Assembly: GCA_013003065.1 (NCBI GenBank)
Contig: JABDLI010000238.1
Coordinates: 1 to 45,026, forward strand
DNA: 45,026 nt
Source: Phycisphaerales bacterium
GTDB taxonomy: Bacteria; Planctomycetota; Phycisphaerae; Phycisphaerales; SM1A02
Direction of reading: 5' to 3'
Positions within the stretch are counted from its first letter, which is position 1. Every line of letters starts with the position of its first letter. Under the pieces are notes generated by a model. That model did no database searches and was not told the DNA's origin. It was given only the letters and a program-made list of their open reading frames with translations. The translations under genes were made by a program, and so were the position numbers. Shown here piece after piece: positions 18,460 to 27,098 of the stretch.

Positions 18460-18537
18460 GCGGACGCGGACGCGGACCCGGACCCAGACGCGGACCCGGA
18501 CACGGACGCGGACACGGACACGGACACGGACGCGGGG
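18460..18537. repeat. GGACNC hexanucleotide repeat upstream of selB
   Basis: About a dozen imperfect copies of the hexamer GGACGC, GGACAC or GGACCC run in tandem. The array starts just 5' of the selB promoter. A closely related array lies inside the coding region of the PEGA lipoprotein (44236-44370). Such arrays are prone to length variation. No gene is supported here. Confidence 0.85.
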
Positions 18538-18570
18538 CCGTCAGCGCGAACGCGCCGATCGCACAAACGC

Positions 18571-18867
18571 CCGACCCAACCTGCCCGAGGCGGCACGACG
18601 CCGCCGGTCCCCGCGCAGCCTGCACCCGCCGGAGGCGGTTCGAAAAATAGTCCGAACCCACGCCGAAACATCCAGACGCCAGGTGAGCAGGATGCGGGCG
18701 GTGTATTTGGGCGCTCCGCCGTCCTGTGCTTCGCCGCAGGATGCGGCGGAACACGCTGAGGTCGGTTGCGCGCCGGACGACGCAGCGTTCAGCGAACAAC
18801 CAACTGAGGCCGAGGGCGGCACGACGCCGCCCGTGGCTGCGCGGGTCGTCCGGCGGTCACCGGTGTG
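18571..18867. repeat. Interspersed repeat, copy 1 (about 297 bp)
   Basis: This element and a second copy at 18909-19204 share about 48 bp at one end and about 75 bp at the other, almost without change, while their middles have diverged. Each end carries the palindrome GGCGGC-N5-GCCGCC (here 18589-18605 and 18815-18831, loop ACGAC in both). A further perfect 7 bp inverted repeat, CGCCGCA-GGA-TGCGGCG, lies in the middle. The structure suggests a non-autonomous mobile or REP-like element. No transposase is nearby. Confidence 0.75.
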
Positions 18868-18908
18868 CGACACGGACGCAAACGCGCGATGAACGCCCAT
18901 CGCGCAAC

Positions 18909-19204
18909 CCGACCCAACCTGCTCGAGGCGGCAGGACGCCGCCGGTCCCCGCGCAGCTCCTGCCGCCGGGTGGCGGCACATAGACAGTCATACCCACGCT
19001 GAACCATCCAGACGCGAGCCCGCATGGATGCGGGCGGCAAGATTGGGCGCCCGGGCCGGCTTGTGCCTCGCCGCAGGATGCGGCGGATCGCGCGTGGGTC
19101 GGTTCTGCGCCGGACGACACCGCGTTCAACGTGCGGTCAACTGAGGCCGAGGGCGGCAGGACGCCGCCCGTGGCTGCGCGGGTCGTCCGGCGGTCACCGG
19201 TGTG
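18909..19204. repeat. Interspersed repeat, copy 2 (about 296 bp)
   Basis: Direct repeat of 18571-18867, 42 bp further on. Its terminal palindromes are at 18927-18943 and 19152-19168, and here both loops read AGGAC. The middle keeps the CGCCGCA/TGCGGCG inverted repeat. Between selD (stop at 19228) and selB (start at 18442), the 785 bp interval holds only the two copies and the hexamer array. I see no supported gene there. Confidence 0.75.
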
Positions 19205-19227
19205 TTTGCGCGGTCCGCGATCCCACC

Positions 19228-20277
19228 CTACCGCACCACCAACGCCACATCCCGCGCCGCCTCCACCGACCCGACCACGCACGCCTCGTCGAGCCCCGCC
19301 GACTTGCACGCCGCCAGCACCGGCTCCACGGTCGATGGAGGCATGGCCAGGAGCAGACCGCCGGACGTTTGCGGATCGAACAGGAGCGGGAGGTTGGAGG
19401 AGTCCGACGCGGCGTCGATCTGCAGGAACGGCTCGACGTGTGTCCGGTTGGTGGCGTTGGCGCGGGTGAGGTGTCCACCGTCGATGGCGTCGGCGACGCC
19501 GGGCAACGCGGGAAGGTGTTCCAGGTGGAGGACGAGCGTCACGCCGCTCGCGTGCGCCATCTCGCCGGCGTGGCCGGCGAGACCGAATCCCGTGATGTCG
19601 GTCGCACCCCGCACGCCGTGCGTTACCGCGGCTTCGGCCGCAACGCGGTTCAGCGTGATCATGCTCGCCGTGGCCGCGGCCAGGGCCCCGTCGGCGTCCT
19701 TGCCCGCGCGGGCGGCGGTCGCGATGAAACCGGTGCCCAGCGGCTTCGTCAGAACGAGCAGATCGCCGGCCCGCGCGCCGCGGTTCGTCATCATGCGGCT
19801 CGGATCGACCGTGCCGGTCACGGACAGCCCGTACTTCACCTCCGCGTCGCGGACCGAGTGCCCCCCCACGATGACCGCGTCCGCCGCCTGCACCCGTTCG
19901 GCCCCGCCCCGCAGGATCTCCCCCAACACAGACAGATCAAGGTCCTTGTCGGGAAAGCCGACCACGTTGAGCGCGGTCCGAGGTTGCGCCCCGGTCGCGT
20001 AGAGATCGCTGAGCGCGTTGGCGGCCGCGATCTGACCGAAGACGAACGGATCGTCCACGATCGGCGGGAAGAAGTCGACGGACTGCACGATGGCCAGGTC
20101 GTCGGCGAGGCGATAGACCCCGGCGTCGCTGAAGTGTTCGGCGCCGACGAGCAGATTCGGGTCCGTGAACGAGGGAAGGTCTTGCACCAACTGTGCAATC
20201 GCCTGAATCGGCAGCTTGCCGGCTCAACCCGCGCAGGATCCGTAGTCGAGAAGACGCTTCTTGCGTCCGAAGGCCAT
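19228..20277 (-). CDS. selD: Selenide water dikinase, itself a selenoprotein (Sec18)
   Basis: A 349-residue selenophosphate synthetase that makes selenophosphate from selenide and ATP for SelA. The frame is interrupted by TGA at 20224-20226 (codon 18), and reads DYGSCAG-U-AGKLPIQAIAQL. This Sec aligns with the catalytic cysteine of Cys-type SelD (C17 in E. coli), three residues before the essential lysine (K21 here). Downstream motifs include DFFPPIVDDPFVFGQIAAAN, GGHSVRDAE and ATDITGFGLAGH, all typical of SelD. Without readthrough the product would lack its active site or be a 17-residue peptide. Start: ATG at 20277 with GGAG 9 nt upstream; an ATG at 20298 is an alternative. Selenium may therefore control its own supply. 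Confidence 0.95.
20182..20198 (-). promoter_or_regulatory. Candidate SECIS hairpin of selD
   Basis: On the mRNA strand TTGCAC pairs perfectly with GTGCAA around the loop AGTTG. The loop starts 32 nt after the UGA, and a G is in the first two loop positions, as in the bacterial SECIS consensus. Folding was judged by eye. Confidence 0.6.
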
Positions 20278-20378
20278 GGTCGTAGACTCCAGCCGCATGC
20301 TATCGCGTCGCCCGCGTCTGGGGTGGGAGTGGAACGCCCCGCGGGGGAAGCGGTTGAAGGGATCGAGCGGAGAACACC

Positions 20379-21890
20379 ATGAAACAGCACGCACTCGGAC
20401 ATCACCATGCGGCGCCCGGCCGCGGGACGGCGTGGGGGCTCGTGGCCGGCGCTGGCCTCCTGCTCGCGGCAGCAGACATGGCCGCCGCCGACCCGCCGCG
20501 GCTTGCGGTCGGCGAGCCCTTCCCCGACCTCGTGCTGCCCCTGCTCGACGGCGAGCCGTGCTCGGTCGCCGACTACCGGGGCCAGAAGCTGATCCTGCAC
20601 GTCTTCGCATCGTGGTGAGCGGGTTGTCGTCGACACGTGCCCGGGTGGCACGAAGCAACCAAGACGCTCCAGGCCGACGGCGCCATCCAGATGATCGGCA
20701 TCGTGCAGGAGCAGCACCCTGATCGCGCGCGGCTGTTCATGCAGTGGAAGGAGATGGGCTGGCCGGTCCTCGTCGACGCCCTGAACCAGCTCGAGGTCGA
20801 GGTCGTGCCGATCACGATGTTCATCGACGAAGAGGGGATCATCCGCTCCATGCGTCCTCCCCGCCGCGGCATGGCCGAAGCCGCGGCGGCCTTCGCGGCG
20901 GAAACCGAACCCGCTGCCCCGGTGGCGTCCGACCCGCCCGCGGCGACGAGCCGCCCCGTCTCCGAGCTGCTGTCGCCCCCCGGTCGCGACGCCGATACCG
21001 AAGCGTGGCGTCGGTACGGCCTTGCCCTCGTCGACTTCGCCCCGCCGGAGCGTCTGGACGAAGCCGTGCGGGTGCTGGGGCGTGTGTTGCAGATGAACCA
21101 GGATGACGGCCTGACGCGATTCCAGCACGGCGTGGCCCTCCGCCGCCGCTACGAATCGCCCGCCGGACGCCCCGGCGACTTTCAGGCGGCGATCATCTCG
21201 TGGACGGCCGCGCTCGACGCGAACCCCAACCAGTACATCTGGCGTCGACGCATCCAACAATACGGCCCGCGATTGGAGAAGCCCTACCCGTTCTACGACT
21301 GGGTCGAGTCGGCGACCGCGGCCATCCGGGCCCGTGGGGAGGAGCCGGTGCGTCTCTCGGTGAGACCCGGTGACGCGGAGATCGCGCGGCCGGCGCGCGA
21401 CTTCGACGCCTCGAGACCGGCAACCGGAAGCGATCCGGAGGGTCGGGTCACGCACGATGAGCTGTTCGTCGCGGCCGAGGTGACGGTCGTTCCGCCCGAG
21501 GTCGATCCGGGCCAAACGGTGCGGGTGCACGTCACGATGCACCCCAACCGCGTCATCGACGCGCACTGGAACAACGAAGCGGAGCCGTTGATGCTCTGGA
21601 TGACACCGCCGGAGGGCTGGGCGATCGACGAGCCGCAAGTGACCTTCGCCAACGCGTCGACCGCGGTATCGAACGAGTCCAGGACGCTCGAATTCGAGCT
21701 GAAGGTGCCCGCCGATTCGCCGGGCGGGGTCACGCTCGTGCGTGGCTACGCGCTCTACAACGTCTGCGAGGGCGCCGATGCCACCTGCCTGTATCGCCGC
21801 AAGGAGGTGGTGGTGCCGGTGCGGGTATCCGGGGCCCCGGTCAACAAGCCGGGACCGTTCACCCCCCGGGGGACGCCGGGGGGCGGGTGA
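20379..21890 (+). CDS. Exported thioredoxin-like selenoprotein (UxxC, Sec80) with DsbD-N-like C terminus
   Basis: A 503-residue protein with a TGA at 20616-20618 read as Sec80. An N-terminal hydrophobic segment (about 18-37) after a His-rich start is a probable signal peptide or anchor. A redoxin domain (about 40-170) has the active site FASW-U-AGC, so the usual CxxC is UxxC, and a cis-Pro in EVVPITMFID. The frame continues unbroken after the UGA. A helical TPR-like region (about 205-300) follows, then a beta-rich region (about 365-490, with VDPGQTVRVHV and LEFELKVPADSPGG) resembling the N-terminal domain of DsbD. Likely role: periplasmic thiol redox exchange or peroxide reduction. GGAG lies 8 nt before the ATG. 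It is divergent from selD and overlaps the AhpD-like gene by 32 bp at its 3' end. Confidence 0.92.
20636..20652 (+). promoter_or_regulatory. Candidate SECIS hairpin of the thioredoxin-like selenoprotein
   Basis: CGTGCC pairs perfectly with GGCACG around the loop CGGGT. The loop begins 24 nt after the UGA (20616-20618) and has G as its second base, matching bacterial SECIS rules for distance and loop. Confidence 0.65.
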
Positions 21891-22467
21891 ATCGCCCTTT
21901 CTCGCGACGCCAGTCTTCCGGTGAGCGGGTCATCCACGGTTCGAGGTCGACGCCCAGGCCGTCGGCCACGCGGTTGATGTAGTTGAAGTACGACACGACC
22001 TGCGTGGCGACGGTGATCTGCTCGTCGGTCAAACCGTGTTGCCGGAGGCACTCCGTGTCCCCGGCGTTCATCGCGCCCGGAGTGAGCGTCAGCTTGACCG
22101 CGAAGTCGCACAACGCGCGATCATCCGCGGGCAAATCAGCGTCGCGGTAGTCGAGGATGAGCCGCTCCGCCAACGCCGTGTTTCCGGACTCCCGACCGAA
22201 GTCCCTGGCATGAGAGAGCGTTCAGTAGAAGCAGTCGTTCACGTTGCTGACGACGGTGGCAAGCATCTCCCGCCGGCTCGCCGACAACGCGTTCCTGGAC
22301 TTCATGATCGAGATGTAGAACTGCATCGACGCGTCCGTGGAGCGGGCGTCGAGGCTCATCACCTTGATGATGTTGGCCACCTCGCCCGCGCGGCGGCGGC
22401 CGGCTTCGTAGAGCGCGGCGATGGGGCCGGTCGCGTCCGCCTCTTCGATCTGACGCACGAAGGCCAT
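21859..22467 (-). CDS. AhpD-like peroxidase selenoprotein (CxxU, Sec82)
   Basis: A 202-residue carboxymuconolactone decarboxylase/AhpD-family protein with TGA at 22222-22224 read as Sec82. The site reads NDCFY-U-TLSHARDFG. The set E67, C79, U82 and H86 has exactly the spacing of the AhpD catalytic residues E118, C130, C133 and H137 (M. tuberculosis numbering), so Sec replaces the second, peroxide-reactive cysteine. The family motif VVSYFNYINRVADGLGVDLEPW after the UGA confirms the continued frame. Predicted role: cytosolic alkyl hydroperoxide reduction. ATG at 22467 follows GGAG by 6 nt. It converges on the thioredoxin-like gene, with a 32 bp overlap of the 3' ends. The tRNA-Glu gene and a terminator precede it. 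Confidence 0.94.
22186..22204 (-). promoter_or_regulatory. Candidate SECIS hairpin of the AhpD-like selenoprotein
   Basis: On the mRNA strand GGACT pairs with AGTCC around TCGGTCGGG. A closing T-G wobble would shorten the loop to CGGTCGG, with G at its second base. The loop begins 23-24 nt after the UGA. Confidence 0.6.
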
Positions 22468-22537
22468 CGTCTTCTCCCGCCCGGCGTCTGTTCGGGTCCC
22501 CGGTCGGACCCCCACGCGGGGCACCACGCAACGAAAG

Positions 22538-22562
22538 AGAGCCCGCCGGGCCGGCGGGCTCT
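22538..22562 (-). terminator. Hairpin terminator after tRNA-Glu
   Basis: A 12 bp perfect stem (AGAGCCCGCCGG and its complement around one central base) is followed on the minus strand by the T-rich CTTTCGTT. It lies between tRNA-Glu and the AhpD-like gene. Confidence 0.7.
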
Positions 22563-22576
22563 GGTGCTCGAAAAAG

Positions 22577-22649
22577 CACCCCGTAGGGGACTCGAACCCC
22601 TGTTACCGGGATGAGAACCCGGCGTCCTAGGCCACTAGACGAACGGGGC
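22577..22649 (-). tRNA. tRNA-Glu (anticodon CUC)
   Basis: A 73 nt tRNA. The acceptor is GCCCCGT/ACGGGGT (first pair G-U) and the discriminator is G. The anticodon stem-loop CCGGG-TTCTCAT-CCCGG gives anticodon CTC, and the T-arm contains GGTTCGAGTCC. CCA is not encoded. A run of five Ts follows two bases past the 3' end. Confidence 0.95.
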
Positions 22650-22660
22650 GTCGTGGTGCG

Positions 22661-22688
22661 ATCTTACCCCGGGAAGGGCCTCGGTCAA
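22661..22688 (-). promoter_or_regulatory. Promoter of tRNA-Glu
   Basis: On the minus strand, TTGACC (22688-22683), a 16 nt spacer and TAAGAT (22666-22661), ending 11 nt before the tRNA 5' end. Confidence 0.65.
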
Positions 22689-22795
22689 CCGCCGACACCG
22701 ACGCGGGCCGCCGGTCACGGGTGCGCCAGCCGCCATCTGGTAGCATGTCGCCGTTCGGCCCGGTCGCGTGAAAACGCGGCCGAAGGAGGTTTCGC

Positions 22796-23713
22796 ATGCT
22801 GCCAAAGATGCCCCCCCGACCGGGGTCGCTGGGGTTCTTGTACGTGCCCCCCTATCGGATCCAGGGGATCAGCGTCGCCGGCGAGCAGACGGTCATCCAG
22901 ATCCCGGAATTGGATGTCTGCTTCGACATCGGTCTGTGCCCGCGTATCGCCCTGGCCTCCCCCTACATCGCCCTGAGCCACGGTCACATGGACCACCTCG
23001 GGGGGCTCCCGTACTACTTCAGCCAGCGGATGTTCCAGCGGATGGGGGTCGGCACCTGCGTCTGCCACCCCGCCCTCGAGAAGCCGCTGCTGCGGATGAT
23101 GCAGGCCTGGGTGGACCTCGAGGAGCAGCGAACCCCACATCATGTGGTTGGTCTCGCGCCCGACGACCAGATGGAGATCAAGAACAACATCTTCCTCCGA
23201 GCGATCGCGGTGAGCCACACGGTCCCCGCCCTCGGCTTCGCGATCATCGAGCGTCGCAGCAAGCTCAAGGAGGAGTTTCACGATCTGCCGCAGGAGAAGC
23301 TGCGAGAGCTGAAGAGCAGCGGCGTTGAGATCACTCGCACGCTCGAGATCCCGCTCGTCGCGTACACTGGCGACACCGAGCTGGGCCCGTTCCTGTACCG
23401 CGACGAGTTTGCCCGCGCCAAGATCGTGATCTCCGAGTGCACGTTCTTCGAGCGTGACCACAAGAACCGCGCCAGCGTCGGCAAGCATCTTCACATCGGC
23501 GATCTTGCGTCGCTGCTCCCCGCGTGGGAAGCTGAAGCGGTCATCCTCACGCATCTGTCGCGTCGAACGAATCTGGTGCACGCGCGCGAACACATCGCGA
23601 AGCATGTTCCCGAAGAGGAACTGCCGCGCGTCCACGTCCTGATGGACCACCGAGCGAACCGTTTGCGTTACGAAGCGCAAACCGCGGCGGTCAATGAACA
23701 TTCGGCGTGTTGA
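22796..23713 (+). CDS. MBL-fold metallohydrolase, RNase Z-like
   Basis: A 305-residue metallo-beta-lactamase-fold protein. The metal-binding motif is SHGHMDHLGG (61-70), the extended form shared by RNase Z relatives. Further likely ligands are the histidine in AVSHTVPALGF, the aspartate in YTGDTELG and the histidine in ILTHLSRR. The order matches RNase Z-type phosphodiesterases that trim tRNA 3' ends, but the exosite arm is not obvious, so the substrate is left open. A textbook AAGGAGG lies 7 nt before the ATG, and a TAGCAT hexamer at 22740-22745 is a possible -10. The next gene is dnaA. Confidence 0.85.
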   Translation: MLPKMPPRPGSLGFLYVPPYRIQGISVAGEQTVIQIPELDVCFDIGLCPRIALASPYIALSHGHMDHLGGLPYYFSQRMFQRMGVGTCVCHPALEKPLLRMMQAWVDLEEQRTPHHVVGLAPDDQMEIKNNIFLRAIAVSHTVPALGFAIIERRSKLKEEFHDLPQEKLRELKSSGVEITRTLEIPLVAYTGDTELGPFLYRDEFARAKIVISECTFFERDHKNRASVGKHLHIGDLASLLPAWEAEAVILTHLSRRTNLVHAREHIAKHVPEEELPRVHVLMDHRANRLRYEAQTAAVNEHSAC

Positions 23714-23741
23714 CGTGTCTCGTGACTTGCTGCATTCGTAG

Positions 23742-23770
23742 TTGACGGTTGGTGGACGTCGCTCTACATT
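23742..23770 (+). promoter_or_regulatory. Sigma-70-type promoter upstream of dnaA
   Basis: TTGACG (23742-23747), a 17 nt spacer and TACATT (23765-23770). It lies about 190 nt before the dnaA start, which leaves a long 5' leader. No DnaA box was found in this 246 bp gap, so autoregulation at a classic box is not supported here. Confidence 0.6.
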
Positions 23771-23959
23771 GCCCGCGTTGCCAGTTTGAACACGCACGTT
23801 CATCATCTGCAATTTGCAATCGGCACGACGAGCAGGTGATTTCGTGCAAGGTGGTTGGTGGGACGATCGCCGGCTGACAACACCCAACATTTGATCGCGA
23901 ACGTCATCGAGAACGATCACGGCGGCCGAGATGTCAACCGATTGGTTCAGGGGGGCGAA

Positions 23960-25354
23960 ATGACCGTGATGGCGCGACCGGACCCGGAAGTCAAGGACGC
24001 ACTGCTCACACACCTGCGTCGCCATCACCCGGCGTTGTGCCGGCATTGGTTCGATGACATCGAGCCTCTTGACGTGTCGGGCGGCACGCTTCAACTGCTC
24101 GTGCGGGAGACGGTGCAGCTGAAGTACCTTCGTCGCTGCTGTCTCGATCAGTTCACCGAAGCGGCGCAGGCCGTCACCGGCCGCCTGCTCGCCGTCCGTT
24201 TCGTCGGTGAGGGCGAGTTTTCCGAGGAAACCGCGACCCCGGGCGCTCCGACCAGCGGTCTGGCGCCATCGCAGATCGAGCTGGCCGGGCTGGATGAGGA
24301 CATGCTTCTCAGCCCCGACTACTCCTTCGAGAACTTCGTCATGGGACCGGGCAACCGCCTCGCCCATGCCGCGGCGATCGCCGTCGCGCGGAAGCCCGGG
24401 AAGGCGTACAACCCGTTCTTCATCCACGCGAGCGTCGGCCTCGGCAAGACCCACCTGCTCCAGGCGATCTGCCAGACCGCCATGCGGGACAACCCACGGC
24501 TCACGCTGTACTACACCTCGTGCGAAGGATTCATGACGCAGTTCATGGAGGCGGTTCGTGCCGGCAAGATGTCGAGCTTCCGCCACCGTTTCCGGAATGT
24601 CGACATGCTCGTCATCGACGACATCCATGACCTCTCCAAACGCGATCGCACGCAGGATGAATTCTTCCACACGTTCAACAGCCTGTATCAGGCATCGCGT
24701 CAGATTGTGCTGTCGTCCGATGCTCCGCCCAACGAGATCCCGGATCTCGAAGAGCGTCTGACCAGCCGATTCAACTGCGGTCTCGTCGCCCACATCGACA
24801 AGCCCTGCTACGAGACGCGGGTCGAGATCGTCAAGAGCAAAGCCGCGCTCCGGAGTCTCCGGCTGCCGGAGGACGTTGCCAGCTACGTCGCCTCACGCAT
24901 CGACACGAACATCCGCGAGCTCGAAGGCGCGATCAACAAGCTCCAGAACCACGCGATGGTGGGGCAGGAGCCGCTCGACCTCAAGCTCGCGCAGAAAGTG
25001 ATCGGGGAGCAATCGGCGCCCACCCGCTCCCAGCATCCGACGATCCAGCAGATCATCGACGCGATCATCCAGTACTACGACGTCAAGCTCACCGACTTGC
25101 TGTCCAAACGGCGACACAAGTCGATCGCGTTGCCCCGTCAGGTGGGTATGTGGCTCGCGCGCAAGCACACCCGCTACAGCCTCGAAGAGATCGGCGGCTA
25201 CTTCGGCGGTCGCGATCACACGACCGTGATGCACGCGATCAAGGCGGTCAACACGAAACGCCAGGGCGATGCCGCGCTCGACCACGACGTGAGCCGGCTC
25301 GAGCAACAGATCACCGCCGGCCACGCAACGCCGGGTGTGGCGTCGGGGAACTGA
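23960..25354 (+). CDS. dnaA: Chromosomal replication initiator DnaA
   Basis: A 464-residue DnaA. Domain I is at about 1-90, a short domain II at about 90-110, and the AAA+ domain III starts at about 118 with DYSFENFVMGPGNRLAHAAA. The P-loop reads A-S-VGLGKT (157-164): the first glycine of the usual GGVGLGKT is alanine. Walker B is MLVIDDIHDL (about 216-225). The box VII arginine lies in EERLTSRFNCGL. Domain IV ends with the DnaA-box-binding signature GGRDHTTVMHA. Start: ATG at 23960 behind a G-rich GGGGGCG, with a second ATG at 23969 possible. The downstream intergenic region has DnaA boxes, so it is probably near the origin. Confidence 0.95.
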   Translation: MTVMARPDPEVKDALLTHLRRHHPALCRHWFDDIEPLDVSGGTLQLLVRETVQLKYLRRCCLDQFTEAAQAVTGRLLAVRFVGEGEFSEETATPGAPTSGLAPSQIELAGLDEDMLLSPDYSFENFVMGPGNRLAHAAAIAVARKPGKAYNPFFIHASVGLGKTHLLQAICQTAMRDNPRLTLYYTSCEGFMTQFMEAVRAGKMSSFRHRFRNVDMLVIDDIHDLSKRDRTQDEFFHTFNSLYQASRQIVLSSDAPPNEIPDLEERLTSRFNCGLVAHIDKPCYETRVEIVKSKAALRSLRLPEDVASYVASRIDTNIRELEGAINKLQNHAMVGQEPLDLKLAQKVIGEQSAPTRSQHPTIQQIIDAIIQYYDVKLTDLLSKRRHKSIALPRQVGMWLARKHTRYSLEEIGGYFGGRDHTTVMHAIKAVNTKRQGDAALDHDVSRLEQQITAGHATPGVASGN

Positions 25355-25731
25355 GCCCGCCGCCGGCCCCCCTCACGCCCCGCCCTCACGCCCGCCCGCT
25401 CCGGCGCTCGCCCCTCGCACCCCAGCAGACGACGAACGAACCCTCGCCCGACGGGTTCGGGAAGGACGCCGCTTGTCGCGTCGCGTCGGCGTTACGCCTC
25501 CCGCGCAACCGACAGCTGGTGTGGGAAACCTGACGCCCTTGCCCACTCCGCGTACGCCGAACCTGGGGTCAGGAGGCCCGAAACCGCAAGCGCAACCCGC
25601 CCCGCGGCAAGTCGGGAGACAGGCACGTCGCAGGCGGCGACGCTCAGGCTCAGGTAGATGGAAGGTTGCTCGCGTCGGGAAACCGTCGTATCCCGCGGCG
25701 AAGCCTACCGTTACGGTGTGATCGCCCGAAG

Positions 25732-25863
25732 TGTGCACAAAGCGCCAGGCCTTACTACGACGATGATGATGAAAGATCTCTCCCTTCATATCTCTTATGC
25801 GGTGGTCCATCCCACCCCGGAGCCAGACCAGCGGCCCCGACCACCTGTACGCCCTGTGGATAA
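25732..25863. other. Candidate replication origin (oriC) region
   Basis: The 655 bp between dnaA (stop 25354) and the moxR-like gene (26010) holds no gene I can support. It contains a perfect DnaA box, TGTGGATAA (25855-25863, reverse of TTATCCACA), and a near box, TGTGCACAA (25732-25740, one mismatch). Between them lies an unusually AT-rich stretch (about 25757-25800, with repeated GATGATGATGA and CATATCTCTTATG). That could be an unwinding element. Placement next to dnaA supports the idea, but two boxes is few for a bacterial origin. Confidence 0.5.
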
Positions 25864-25926
25864 CCCCTTGACAGGCGAGGCGACCACGAGGTCCGTTCGG
25901 TGGTCAGACCAACAACCATCGCGGCC

Positions 25927-25932
25927 TATACT
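25927..25932 (+). promoter_or_regulatory. Candidate -10 box for the MoxR operon
   Basis: TATACT lies 77 nt before the moxR-like ATG at 26010. A TTGACA at 25868-25873 is too far away (53 nt) to be its -35 and may belong to a second start. Confidence 0.4.
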
Positions 25933-26009
25933 CGCTCCGTTCCAGGGCACCCGTCCTTCGAACCGACGGTAGTGATTGAGATCCGACCCCCTGCCACGGA
26001 GGAGCAGCG

Positions 26010-27083
<1,074 letters not shown>

Positions 27084-27098
27084 AGAGGCGTGCCACGC

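Noticed and set aside
18541-19309. Short minus-strand open frames across the interspersed repeats
   Set aside because: They follow the palindromic repeat blocks, shift frame between the two copies and have no start signals. Treated as repeat-derived, not genes.
20209-20221. Alternative SECIS stem CGGC/GCCG close after the selD UGA
   Set aside because: The loop would start only 7 nt after the UGA, too close for a bacterial SECIS. The TTGCAC/GTGCAA hairpin fits better.
20224-20658. 144-codon minus-strand frame ending at the selD UGA
   Set aside because: It only looks like a gene because the UGA is taken as a stop. Its last part is the true N terminus of SelD and the rest is antisense to the thioredoxin-like gene.
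25335-25721. 128-codon open frame just after dnaA
   Set aside because: It is Pro/Arg-rich with no domain, overlaps the dnaA 3' end, and has no ribosome-binding site. The region is better explained as noncoding DNA near a possible origin.
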